Origin: a virus
Reading direction: 5' to 3' (one strand)
IMG/VR virus record: IMGVR_UViG_3300035438_001498
Span: 1 to 35,559 of that record
Length of the DNA: 35,559 nucleotides
In this document: piece after piece, positions 27,606 to 34,809 of the stretch
How positions within the stretch are numbered: position 1 is the first letter of the stretch
Layout of the letters: each line of letters starts with the position of its first letter
Notes under the pieces: generated by a model
What the model was told of the DNA's origin: nothing
Databases searched by the model: none
The model's input: the letters and a program-made list of their open reading frames with translations, nothing else
Program-made: the position numbers and the translations under genes

Positions 27606-27727
27606 TCGGCACTCTTGACAAGATTAAATTTTGGGTGTATAGTCACATTTCAAAGTTGAGTTTTTGGTTAGAAGTTAGTTTTGAATTGACTGTTATTACT
27701 TTCACAATTCTTTTTCTTTCTTATTAA
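27602..27727 (+). CDS. mini membrane protein (41 aa)
   Basis: ATG 27602 overlaps the upstream TGA (ATGA), and the frame runs to TAA 27725-27727, just before the AAAGGAG of the next gene. MIGTLDKIKFWVYSHISKLS, then FWLEVSFELTVITFTILFLS: the C-terminal ~20 residues are a membrane span with almost no tail. It would be translationally coupled to the preceding gene. A promoter-like sequence lies inside it. No homologue recognised. Confidence 0.55.
   Translation: MIGTLDKIKFWVYSHISKLSFWLEVSFELTVITFTILFLSY
27615..27643 (+). promoter_or_regulatory. sigma70-like promoter inside the mini membrane gene
   Basis: TTGACA at 27615-27620, a 17-bp spacer, TATAGT at 27638-27643. It could drive the gene at 27739, leaving a leader of about 90 bases. 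Confidence 0.6.
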
Positions 27728-27738
27728 AGGAGATAATC

Positions 27739-28047
27739 ATGCGTAAGTATAGTGCTCGGGTTCTTACTCGTAACGGTAACATGACGGTTTTCACCACTGC
27801 GTATACGCCTTACGAGGCTCGACAGATTTTTGAAGATCAGTACGGACGGGATAACATTATGAGTAATATTAATGATGCCGATCACTTTCATTACGGCGGT
27901 TCTCGCGAAACTTATAGCTGCCGTATCATGGACAGTCGTGGTTATCCGATCACTGCTTTTGTCGAAGCCAACAGTGTTTGGGAAGCTCGCGAGATGTTCG
28001 GCGCAATGTACGGATCGAATGTCATCGGCATTCCGTTGAAGGCTTAA
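27739..28047 (+). CDS. small phage protein made of two copies of one fold (102 aa)
   Basis: Strong AAAGGAG ribosome site. Residues ~4-40 (YSARVLTRNGNMTVFTTAYT, PYEARQIFEDQYG) and ~58-98 (YSCRIMDSRGYPITAFVEAN, SVWEAREMFGAMYG) align as an internal duplication. Each copy is beta-beta-helix ending in EAR-x-[IM]-F-x-x-[QM]-YG, followed by NI or NVIG. The unit resembles small phage proteins that occur singly. A pseudo-twofold dimer in one chain is inferred. The gene ends just before a strong terminator. Confidence 0.78.
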   Translation: MRKYSARVLTRNGNMTVFTTAYTPYEARQIFEDQYGRDNIMSNINDADHFHYGGSRETYSCRIMDSRGYPITAFVEANSVWEAREMFGAMYGSNVIGIPLKA

Positions 28048-28055
28048 CGAATTGA

Positions 28056-28087
28056 GGCACACTCAGATCAAACTGAGTGTGCCTTTT
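28056..28087 (+). terminator. rho-independent terminator
   Basis: Perfect 11-bp stem GGCACACTCAG / CTGAGTGTGCC with loop ATCAAA, followed by TTTTGG. It lies eight bases after the stop at 28047 and ends the 27219-28047 transcript. Confidence 0.9.
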
Positions 28088-28139
28088 GGTGTGTACTACT
28101 ATGGTACATATGTTTTAATCTGTAATATTGAGGTAATTT

Positions 28140-28475
28140 ATGACAAATAAGGTATATGTTTTCGCTGGAATCACTAGTAAGCAGGGCGTGGCTAAGGCAC
28201 GATGGACTAACAATCTCAGCCGCCGAGTCAAGCAGGTTGATAAGCTTGGTCATGATCGTGTAGATTTTGTTCTTCTGCCCCGTCAGATGAACAAGATGGA
28301 CGCTCTTAGGTATCTGCTGGCTCATGAGAGCTTTCAGTCACCGGCTGATCAGGCTACTCTGAGCGAGGCACTGACTGAACGTGAGTGTAAGATTCAGAAG
28401 CTTGCTCTCAAGCTCAGTGCTGCTGCCGCTCTTAATGTCGTTACTACTGAATCTGTTTCTGATTCTTTCGCTTAA
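28140..28475 (+). CDS. phage protein, unknown function (111 aa)
   Basis: GAGGT before ATG 28140. MTNKVYVFAGITSKQGVAKA, RWTNNLSRRVKQVDKLGHDR, VDFVLLPRQMNKMDALRYLL, then two helices with LTERECKIQKLALKLSAAAA and a Thr/Ser-rich end. It looks like an alpha/beta protein with a basic surface. Together with the next gene it forms a pair between two terminators. I see no clear -35/-10 in the 52 bases after the upstream terminator, so read-through may supply it. Confidence 0.72.
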   Translation: MTNKVYVFAGITSKQGVAKARWTNNLSRRVKQVDKLGHDRVDFVLLPRQMNKMDALRYLLAHESFQSPADQATLSEALTERECKIQKLALKLSAAAALNVVTTESVSDSFA

Positions 28476-28497
28476 TTCCTAATAAAGGAGATAAACT

Positions 28498-28830
28498 ATG
28501 ACTACTTCAAATCGTCTTTTCGCTGGGTTTGTTCTTGCTACAGATCCTAGCGGTCGTAATAAGGTTCGTTTTTGCGAATCCATGTCGGTACGTATTCCTA
28601 AGCTGCTTAAGGCTGGGTATGTTGTTCATGAGGAAGTTACGTTCCCTCAGCCAACCACGAAGCTGGACGGCATGACTTGGGCAACTGCACAGAACTATCA
28701 GCATCCAGAGGCTAAGAATCTGGTGTACAGCAAGTATCTGTATCTTAAGAATCGAGTCGAAAAGAATGTGACTAAGGTAATTGTGTCGAAGGCTGAACTT
28801 GTAGAATCTGAGTCTGTTCTTGAAGCCTAA
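28498..28830 (+). CDS. phage protein, unknown function (110 aa)
   Basis: AAAGGAG eight bases before ATG 28498. MTTSNRLFAGFVLATDPSGR, NKVRFCESMSVRIPKLLKAG, YVVHEEVTFPQPTTKLDGMT, then a helical end. The C-terminus (SKAELVESESVLEA) resembles the tail of the preceding protein (TTESVSDSFA) in composition only. It is the last plus-strand gene before the strand switch, and a hairpin follows directly. Confidence 0.74.
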   Translation: MTTSNRLFAGFVLATDPSGRNKVRFCESMSVRIPKLLKAGYVVHEEVTFPQPTTKLDGMTWATAQNYQHPEAKNLVYSKYLYLKNRVEKNVTKVIVSKAELVESESVLEA

Positions 28831-28836
28831 TCGAAC

Positions 28837-28865
28837 GGGGTTCTGTTGCTCTGTGACAGAACCCC
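28837..28865. terminator. hairpin between convergent genes, probable bidirectional terminator
   Basis: 10-bp perfect stem GGGGTTCTGT / ACAGAACCCC with a 9-base loop, midway between the + gene ending 28830 and the - gene ending 28876. The U tract is poor on both strands (TTCGCT on +), so it may be a strong stem that needs help from Rho. Confidence 0.7.
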
Positions 28866-28875
28866 TTCGCTAAAG

Positions 28876-29274
28876 TTAGGGCGCTGCGGTCAGAGCAAGA
28901 TAGTAAGTATTTCCGTTTATCGTGACGGGAATCTTGAATGCTATCGTGGTATCAGTAGCAGCACCAGGATTGGTATTTCCACCAATGATGATGTTAGCTA
29001 GTGTAACGTTGCCTGAAGTGACCAAATTTACTAATGTTCCTACGCTAGTAACGTTAGGTTGTGCTGCATTGACTACTGAGTAGGCAATGTTAGCAATATT
29101 TGCAGGTACGTAGTTTGCACTGCCTGCACCAGCCAGAATGATGTTTCCCATATTCTGAACTGTAGTTTTTTGAGTTTCAGGAGTACCGGTCATATTAACG
29201 ACTGGCAGCACGCTATTAGCAGCAATTTGACCGCCAATGTTAGTTAGTTGTGTGATTTTGATAAGTGTTGACAT
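28876..29274 (-). CDS. phage structural (fibre-associated) protein (132 aa)
   Basis: STLIKITQLTNIGGQIAANS, VLPVVNMTGTPETQKTTVQN, then AAQPNVTSVGTLVNLVTSGN and an end IPVTINGNTYYLALTAAP. The 'VLPVVNxTGTPxTQK' start and the 'NAAQPNVTSVGTL' repeat are typical of fibre and virion surface proteins of environmental T4-like phages. The same AAQPNITSLGTL block occurs in the 796-aa neighbour (residues ~615-635). AAGGAAA lies before the start. Likely a small fibre or adaptor subunit; which one is not decidable. Confidence 0.75.
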   Translation of the reverse strand: MSTLIKITQLTNIGGQIAANSVLPVVNMTGTPETQKTTVQNMGNIILAGAGSANYVPANIANIAYSVVNAAQPNVTSVGTLVNLVTSGNVTLANIIIGGNTNPGAATDTTIAFKIPVTINGNTYYLALTAAP

Positions 29275-29291
29275 TTTTAAATTTCCTTAAA

Positions 29292-31682
29292 TTAAGCTCC
29301 TACTGGAGTAACTGTTACAATGACTGAGGGTACATCGATGCCCATCGTAGTGTTTGCAGAATCGATTGCAATTAACTTTGCAGCGATGTCTGCACTGCCC
29401 CACATTAATCTAAAATAATCTCCAGTATTGGCAGTTTCTACAAAATTCCATGCAGCAATTTCATATTCGTTCGCGGCGTCGAGTTTAAGTCTAGTACTGC
29501 TCCATGGAATTGTGTTGCCATTTTTGTCTAGCCATATCTCAATATAATCTACGCCACTGTCTGTTTTAGTGCATTGAGCACTAAATTGTATGTTGTAAAC
29601 TCCTGTCTTAGGCACAGTGATGTTTGAACTATTATTGATAAACACGCCACTGTTACTTGAGATGTTGTTAAACGTCATTGGAGTTGGAGTGCTTGCTCCA
29701 AGGGTGTTTTGAGTGACGTTGCTATAGAAAGCGCCGTAAATCGGATTGTAGTTGATGTTTCCGCTTACTTGTAGATTGCCTGTTACATTTGCTGAGTTTG
29801 CGGTCAAGCCAGACAATGTTCCTAAACTAGTAATGTTTGGTTGCGCAGCAGTTGTTAGATTACCAGAAATAAGATTGCCGATCAACGTGTTTGATAATCT
29901 GATTGATTGGAAGTCAACTACAGCATTTACACTGGTGCCCAGATTTGAGTTGGCTCTGTCAAAGTAAAAGTCATCGTATGCGACAAATGTAGAAGCACCG
30001 CAATTTATTTTTGCTGGTGTTTGATCGGGGTTGACCGCCAGTGTATTTCTGATATTCAACACGCCGGCAGTAGAGTTTATTGCGTTGAATCCTGAGTTTG
30101 CAGGAGTATATAAGAGTGCATCAAATACGTTGAGAGAACCCAGTGTGAGATTTGCTTGCAGTGTGGTGCTGACATTCAACAGATTTACCACAGCGTTTGC
30201 ACTGTTGATCGTAAGCAACCCTATGCCTGTGTTACTGAATGTGACATTACCGGGACCTGTGATAGATACGGGCGTGATGTTTGCCCCCGCTGTTAAGTTC
30301 AGTTGCACATCTTGTATTGCTAGACCGCCGTTGCCGCTTTTTGATAAAGCGCCCACTATGTTTCCTGTACCTAAATTGAAACCTGTCAAGTATAGCGTAC
30401 CGCTAGAAGTGTGAGAAATAGTATCTCGTACTCCAATTCCTTTGAAACTAATCGAAGTACTATTGCCACTGACAGTCAAGTTACCATAAATCGCAGGAGT
30501 AAACGCTTGTCTTCCGCCTGTTGTGTCACTTGATATCGTGAGTGCAACCTTATTAGTAATAGTAACATCTTCATTGTAGTCGCCCGGACGGACTATGATA
30601 ACTTCCCCATCTCCTGAAACTGTAACTGCTTTGGTAATCGTTTGATAGGGATTGAGTAGTGTTCCATTGCCTGTAGTGTCGTTGCCATTAGTTGAAACAT
30701 AAATCTCATAGGGATCTAGCACCATGCCCGTGACGTTAGCAATGTTTACACTGTTTGCAGTATTAGCAGTATTAGCCGTCGATGCAAACACAGCATTTGA
30801 AACATTGCCAGTGATTGAAGTAAATGTAGCGTTATTGGCAGACACGTTGCCAAACGTTCCATTACCTGTGACAGCTAGGTTACCAGACGCTAAGTTGCCT
30901 GTTATAGAAATACTGTTAGGCAGATTGACTGTAATAGATCCCGCAGAAACTACTGGACTGCCCGATACAGTCAGAGTAGAACTGTTAATACCAACGCTGG
31001 TAACTGTGCCACCAGATACTGGCGAACTGATAGTTACGTTGCCGTTCGGCCCACTTATCGTGATGCCGCTGCCTGCATTGATACGAGTCACACCAGTGTT
31101 GGTAACGATGATAGTCCCATTCGAGGTTATAGGTGACCCAGAAACCTGTATGCCAGTACCTGGTGCGACTGCTACGCTTGTGACTGTTCCAGATGGTGCG
31201 CCATTTGCTGCACTTGTGACGCGACCAAATGAGTCCACCGTAAATGAGGGATTACTATAATTACCAGCAGTAACTCCACTGTTGGCCAGATCAATTCCTA
31301 TGTTACCGGAGCTTGTTATGGGAGAACCAGAGACTGTGAGTCTGGCTGAGGGCAGTAGTCCCACGCTAGTTACTGTTCCGCTACCGCCGTTGCCACTGCC
31401 GTTCGAAGAAATTGTGACTGCACCAGTAGCCTGATCAATAACTATACCAGTGCCAGCAATGATGCTGGTAACGCCAGTATTGGTAATAGTGACTTGGCCA
31501 GCATTTGAATTCTGAGATACACTTATCCCTGTGTTGGCCGAAAAGGTGGTATATTGAGACGCACAAGCAAACAGATTGCTAAAATTATTGTTGATTTTGT
31601 TAAATGCGACGTACAAAGAGTCGCTATTAGCTGCCTCGTTTGGTAAACCTATATTGATTGTCTGTTGCCCTGTGATAGCCAT
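29292..31682 (-). CDS. tail fibre/adhesin with GTVTSVG repeats, beta-helix and C1q-like tip (796 aa)
   Basis: Residues 1-40 are a conserved start (QQTINIGLPNEAANSDSLYV, AFNKINNNFSNLF). Residues ~100-320 carry Ser/Gly/Thr-rich repeats around GTVTSVG and LTVSGSPI. Residues ~322-400 (EIYVSTNGNDTTGNGTLLNP, YQTITKAV, VIIVRPGDYNEDVTI) are typical of the start of a right-handed parallel beta-helix. The last ~130 residues (YNIQFSAQCTKTDSGVDYIE, WLDKNGNTIPWSSTRLKL, ANTGDYFRLMW) look like a trimeric C1q/TNF-type jelly roll. This fits a host-recognition fibre. AAGGATC precedes ATG 31682. Confidence 0.85.
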   Translation of the reverse strand: MAITGQQTINIGLPNEAANSDSLYVAFNKINNNFSNLFACASQYTTFSANTGISVSQNSNAGQVTITNTGVTSIIAGTGIVIDQATGAVTISSNGSGNGGSGTVTSVGLLPSARLTVSGSPITSSGNIGIDLANSGVTAGNYSNPSFTVDSFGRVTSAANGAPSGTVTSVAVAPGTGIQVSGSPITSNGTIIVTNTGVTRINAGSGITISGPNGNVTISSPVSGGTVTSVGINSSTLTVSGSPVVSAGSITVNLPNSISITGNLASGNLAVTGNGTFGNVSANNATFTSITGNVSNAVFASTANTANTANSVNIANVTGMVLDPYEIYVSTNGNDTTGNGTLLNPYQTITKAVTVSGDGEVIIVRPGDYNEDVTITNKVALTISSDTTGGRQAFTPAIYGNLTVSGNSTSISFKGIGVRDTISHTSSGTLYLTGFNLGTGNIVGALSKSGNGGLAIQDVQLNLTAGANITPVSITGPGNVTFSNTGIGLLTINSANAVVNLLNVSTTLQANLTLGSLNVFDALLYTPANSGFNAINSTAGVLNIRNTLAVNPDQTPAKINCGASTFVAYDDFYFDRANSNLGTSVNAVVDFQSIRLSNTLIGNLISGNLTTAAQPNITSLGTLSGLTANSANVTGNLQVSGNINYNPIYGAFYSNVTQNTLGASTPTPMTFNNISSNSGVFINNSSNITVPKTGVYNIQFSAQCTKTDSGVDYIEIWLDKNGNTIPWSSTRLKLDAANEYEIAAWNFVETANTGDYFRLMWGSADIAAKLIAIDSANTTMGIDVPSVIVTVTPVGA

Positions 31683-31699
31683 AAATTGATCCTTATGAT

Positions 31700-33109
31700 C
31701 TATTTATCTTGTATCGTGTTGGGAATAATCATCAAAAAGTTTCCAAAATTATACGCACTAGAATAAGAAGAATTTACACCAGCCAACGCTTTTGCAGCAG
31801 CTAAACCAGCCAACGCTTTTGCAGCAGCTAAAGAAGATTGTTTATATGTATAAATTGAATAAAATTGGCTATTAAGAGTTGTAAAGATTGAATTATACCC
31901 ACGGATTCTAGATCTCAGCCCCCAGATAGTATTTTTGAATACAGATATAACTTCGGGTAACTGGCCGCCAATCTCTTCGTTATTAGATTCAAAATATTGT
32001 TGTAACCATTTAACTGAAATATCAGTTTCGTTAACAATAGTGTCGTATATTCCTTTTAAATCGGGATCCCATCCAAGAGGGCTAGTGTCTATACCATCTT
32101 TAGCCATTCGTTCATAGTCGATGTCACCATCTTCAGTTTGATACTCCGCTTCAGTCTGATAAAGCCATTCTTGATAGCTTGAATTTCGGTCTGCTATGTC
32201 ATCAACTATCTCATTTAACCACATAACAATGTGTTTATGAATAGTATCAAGCAATCTTGCTAATTCTTCTTCTGAGGCAAATGCAATTATATCCTGGGTG
32301 TATTCGGGTTCTGCATTCTTTATTACTGGAATAAGTTGAGGATAGTCTTGAACAAAGTTGCCAAACGAGTATGATCGGTCATTTTCGTCTTTAAACTGTT
32401 GTGATGGAAAATGCAGTTGATATCGTTCATCTTTTCGGCTAGGATTCTTTATAATGAAGGTGTAAAGAGGTCCTTGTTGATTGTAATCATTGAACAGATT
32501 ATGTTGCGGATCTGGACTGGCTGTACACCATTCTTTGCTTCCAAAATTACATGCAGCCTCTTGATTAAGAGGTGTTAACATGGTAATTTCAGCATCATCA
32601 TACAACACTTTGTATTTTGGATCTTTAAACTTACTGGTAACTGACTGCAAAATTTCCTGAGGATCGTAGTTATCCTTCATCATTTGGTCAAAATCTGAAT
32701 ATTTTGCGAACTGGTTGATATCGCGATGCTCTGGCTTTATCATTCTGCGCAGTTTGCCAACATGAAAAGCTTTTAAGCGATCTGCCTTATTGATATCTTC
32801 GATGTGCGTCTTGCCCTGATCTTTGACCAGTGATCTTACTAACCATGGAGTATATTCTTTGTTTTCAGTAGGGTCTTTGTCTTCTACCATTGTAAGGAAT
32901 AAATCGATAAGCTGTTTCTTTAAAACCTCGTCACCCTTTCGAATAGAATTAGACACGAATCTGTTGATCATGCCAGAATACTTGGGCATACTCCCTTCGA
33001 TATTAGTTGCGACTCTATCTTTTTTCAAAACGTGCATCAAAAAAAGATCACCCAGTTTGCTTCTAGTGATGTCTCTGCTGTATTCTGTTAAAAATTCCGT
33101 GCTTTTCAT
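31700..33109 (-). CDS. putative internal virion protein with CNFGSKEWCTA domain (469 aa)
   Basis: ATG 33109 is preferred to GTG 33115, because it yields MKSTEFLTEYSR, matching its neighbours' leaders and ending in the L-T-E of a T4 prohead-protease site. The body contains KVLYDDAEITMLTPLNQEAA, CNFGSKEWCTASPD (187-200) and GPLYTFIIKNPSRKDERYQLHF. That pattern is shared by large viruses and phages ([YF]G-x-x-x-WCTA), with no known function. The C-terminus contains a 9-aa duplication (LAAAKALAG). An internal, injected protein is inferred. Confidence 0.8.
   Translation of the reverse strand: MKSTEFLTEYSRDITRSKLGDLFLMHVLKKDRVATNIEGSMPKYSGMINRFVSNSIRKGDEVLKKQLIDLFLTMVEDKDPTENKEYTPWLVRSLVKDQGKTHIEDINKADRLKAFHVGKLRRMIKPEHRDINQFAKYSDFDQMMKDNYDPQEILQSVTSKFKDPKYKVLYDDAEITMLTPLNQEAACNFGSKEWCTASPDPQHNLFNDYNQQGPLYTFIIKNPSRKDERYQLHFPSQQFKDENDRSYSFGNFVQDYPQLIPVIKNAEPEYTQDIIAFASEEELARLLDTIHKHIVMWLNEIVDDIADRNSSYQEWLYQTEAEYQTEDGDIDYERMAKDGIDTSPLGWDPDLKGIYDTIVNETDISVKWLQQYFESNNEEIGGQLPEVISVFKNTIWGLRSRIRGYNSIFTTLNSQFYSIYTYKQSSLAAAKALAGLAAAKALAGVNSSYSSAYNFGNFLMIIPNTIQDK
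31701..31710 (-). promoter_or_regulatory. possible T4-type late promoter element (AAGATAAATA)
   Basis: Minus-strand AAGATAAATA ends 19 bases upstream of the fibre start and overlaps the stop of the 31700 gene. Identical to the element ahead of the GP88-like gene. Low information content. Confidence 0.35.
31778..31831 (-). repeat. 27-bp perfect tandem repeat, two copies, in frame
   Basis: 31778-31804 and 31805-31831 are identical (ACCAGCCAACGCTTTTGCAG + CAGCTAA). On the coding strand each gives nine residues, LAAAKALAG. It sits near the C-terminus of the 31700 gene. Confidence 0.92.
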
Positions 33110-33115
33110 CTTCAC

Positions 33116-33700
33116 TCAGCCCCAACTTAGATGCACGTTATTTTCTTGAGCAAATTTGACAAGTTCTATGAGTCGATCAACATAGCGATCTACTTGTTCT
33201 TGGCTTCTGCCGAAATCATGCATGGTAGGACCCGTACTGATTCTAGACATTCCCTGTTCATCTTTGGTTGCCCTGGCTGGTCCTCTTGAAGTTGAAGGTT
33301 CAACTGTATATTCTGCGGAACCTTTGTTTTTCAATCTGAGTAATTTACGCATAACTTCTGGCAAATCTTTGTTATCGATCATTCCAGAATAGTCTGGGTC
33401 TAATCCAAGCATCTCTTGTATTGCCGTTCCATTATCATTACTTACTGAGAGTTCAGGAGCAGTGCTGACCATTTCGGTTTCGATGCCTGTTCCTTGGCAG
33501 TAAGGACAAGACGTAGGGTTATTGTTTCTGTCTGTTATCTTGCCTGTACCCGAACACGCCTCGCAGGCTCCCCTGTTCACTTTCTTCCACCATCGCTCGC
33601 CAGTCATTAGTATTCTCTTCTCGCCTTTTTCATCCGTGTAATCTCGCATCTCAGCTGGGCCGAATGTCATGCCTTCGTTTATCAATTCGTTGATTTTCAT
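33116..33700 (-). CDS. DnaJ-type zinc-finger phage protein (194 aa)
   Basis: Two CxxCxGxG motifs, CEACSGTG (C46, C49) and CPYCQGTG (C65, C68), 15 residues apart, form one DnaJ-type zinc centre, without any J domain. After it come APELSVSNDNGTAIQEMLGL, DLPEVMRKLLRLKN and a C-terminal block with SRISTGPTMHDFGRSQEQVD, which recur as a unit in environmental myophages. The N-terminus MKINELINEG matches the leader pattern of its neighbours (I-N-E). It may bind unfolded substrates or be a virion chaperone; inference. Stop followed closely by the next gene. Confidence 0.85.
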   Translation of the reverse strand: MKINELINEGMTFGPAEMRDYTDEKGEKRILMTGERWWKKVNRGACEACSGTGKITDRNNNPTSCPYCQGTGIETEMVSTAPELSVSNDNGTAIQEMLGLDPDYSGMIDNKDLPEVMRKLLRLKNKGSAEYTVEPSTSRGPARATKDEQGMSRISTGPTMHDFGRSQEQVDRYVDRLIELVKFAQENNVHLSWG

Positions 33701-33739
33701 ACAGTTATTCTCTAATTTTTACCAGTTTTAATATTGTTC

Positions 33740-33922
33740 TCATTTCTTGCGACCTCTGAATCCAACTGGCATTTGCATATCGTTTACAGGGAACATTGCT
33801 TTGAACCATTCATCTGTTCCGGGCTTAGCAGTAATCTTGCTGCGATTGACAGGTTCCATCACCGTTGATTTTCCACGATGGTCAGTCACGCCCGCTAATC
33901 TTTTTAGTTCATCTAAGTTCAT
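33740..33922 (-). CDS. small phage protein, MNLDELKRLAGV type (60 aa)
   Basis: MNLDELKRLAGVTDHRGKST is a recurrent start in small virion-region proteins of marine phages. The middle is Lys/Pro-rich, and KPGTDEWFKAMFPVN is the most conserved-looking part. The end is basic (GFRGRKK). No ribosome site is evident. It sits between the zinc-finger gene and the transglutaminase-like gene. Function unknown. Confidence 0.68.
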   Translation of the reverse strand: MNLDELKRLAGVTDHRGKSTVMEPVNRSKITAKPGTDEWFKAMFPVNDMQMPVGFRGRKK

Positions 33923-33967
33923 AGATTACGATACCGCTGCATAGTTATCATCTAAGACTTCCTCTTC

Positions 33968-34330
33968 TCATTTTAAGTCCCGAGGTCCCCAGGTTTCTGT
34001 ATCAAGGAGTTTTTCATCCATTTGTTTTCTATCATAGACAGCATATTGTCCTGGCTGAGTGACAACGTTGCCTAGATCATAGTAGAACTCTTTGCGCAAG
34101 ACGATGTTACGCCCATTGCTTTTGTCGATGACTACGTCACCCACTTCGTTCCAAGCGTGTGTAAATCTCTTTCCTGCTACAGCCCTCTGACCAGTGACGT
34201 AAGCATGAACTAGCTTCATGCCAGGAATGTCAGATTCAATCATGTTACGACCTGCCGCCACAAAGCAGTCCCCACCCTGTGCAGACTTTTTACGTTTAGA
34301 TGCTTCTAGCGTGAACTCTTTTGATTTCAT
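33968..34330 (-). CDS. conserved phage protein with transglutaminase/papain-like Cys-His-Asp pattern (120 aa)
   Basis: GGDCFVAAGRNMI (C22), VHAYVTGQRAVAGKRFTHAW with H58, and NEVGDVVIDKSNGRNIVLRK with D69 are arranged like the Cys, H-A-W and Asp of transglutaminase-like papain folds. The end (TETWGPRDLK) is also conserved in a common marine-phage protein of unknown function. Family membership is by eye. The leader MKSKEFTLEASKRKKS resembles its neighbours, although T-L-E is an imperfect protease site. Its start overlaps the upstream gene's stop (ATGA), so it is coupled. Confidence 0.78.
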   Translation of the reverse strand: MKSKEFTLEASKRKKSAQGGDCFVAAGRNMIESDIPGMKLVHAYVTGQRAVAGKRFTHAWNEVGDVVIDKSNGRNIVLRKEFYYDLGNVVTQPGQYAVYDRKQMDEKLLDTETWGPRDLK

Positions 34331-34809
34331 AGCCCGATTTTCTCAGGGTACATAGGACTATTTTTTACTCTTTCACCGCCATCAAAATATCTAATTTCAA
34401 TTGGCATTGTTTGCCAGTTTAATTTATGAGCAGCCATAATACGATGATTTCCTTCGTTGACCCATGCTTCACCGTTATATGCTACCATTATAAATGGCAA
34501 GTGTTCTTCATCAGGATAGCTACGCATAGATGGTAATTTACCTGTCTTTCCCATGTAATCTATTAAGAACTGTAAGTCATTTTTGCGCACGTTTTGTTGT
34601 TCTCCGCGCAAGCCGGGAAGATGAATTAATTTATCTACACGTACTTTTGGAGGGCTACCTTTAACATAAGCAGTGATACTACCGAAATGAGGAGCGCCAA
34701 AACTATTACGACCTTTGCTTTTAGCATAGTCTATTTTCTCTTGTAACCAATCTTCATTAGGTACGCTTGTTACTAATGTTCCTTCAGTAATAAATTCTTT
34801 TGATTTCAT
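34327..34809 (-). CDS. ParB/sulfiredoxin-like domain protein with virion-type leader (160 aa)
   Basis: MKSKEFITEG at the start, with I-T-E as a possible gp21-type cleavage site. Residues ~55-130 have the ParB-like layout: KVRVDKLIHLPGLRGEQ, DLQFLIDYMGKTGKLPSMRS, a strand FIMVAYNGEAW, and the signature VNEGNHRIMAAHKL (117-130), equivalent to the G-[EN]-[RH]-R-x-x-A loop. It lacks a DNA-binding HTH. Such single-domain proteins can be nucleases, NTPases or kinases; activity not determinable. Start and stop both overlap neighbours. Confidence 0.8.
   Translation of the reverse strand: MKSKEFITEGTLVTSVPNEDWLQEKIDYAKSKGRNSFGAPHFGSITAYVKGSPPKVRVDKLIHLPGLRGEQQNVRKNDLQFLIDYMGKTGKLPSMRSYPDEEHLPFIMVAYNGEAWVNEGNHRIMAAHKLNWQTMPIEIRYFDGGERVKNSPMYPEKIGL

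Noticed and set aside
30724-31260. 178-aa plus-strand frame (Val/Pro/Thr-rich) and others at 29752 and 30031
   Set aside because: Shadows of the repetitive fibre gene on the opposite strand.
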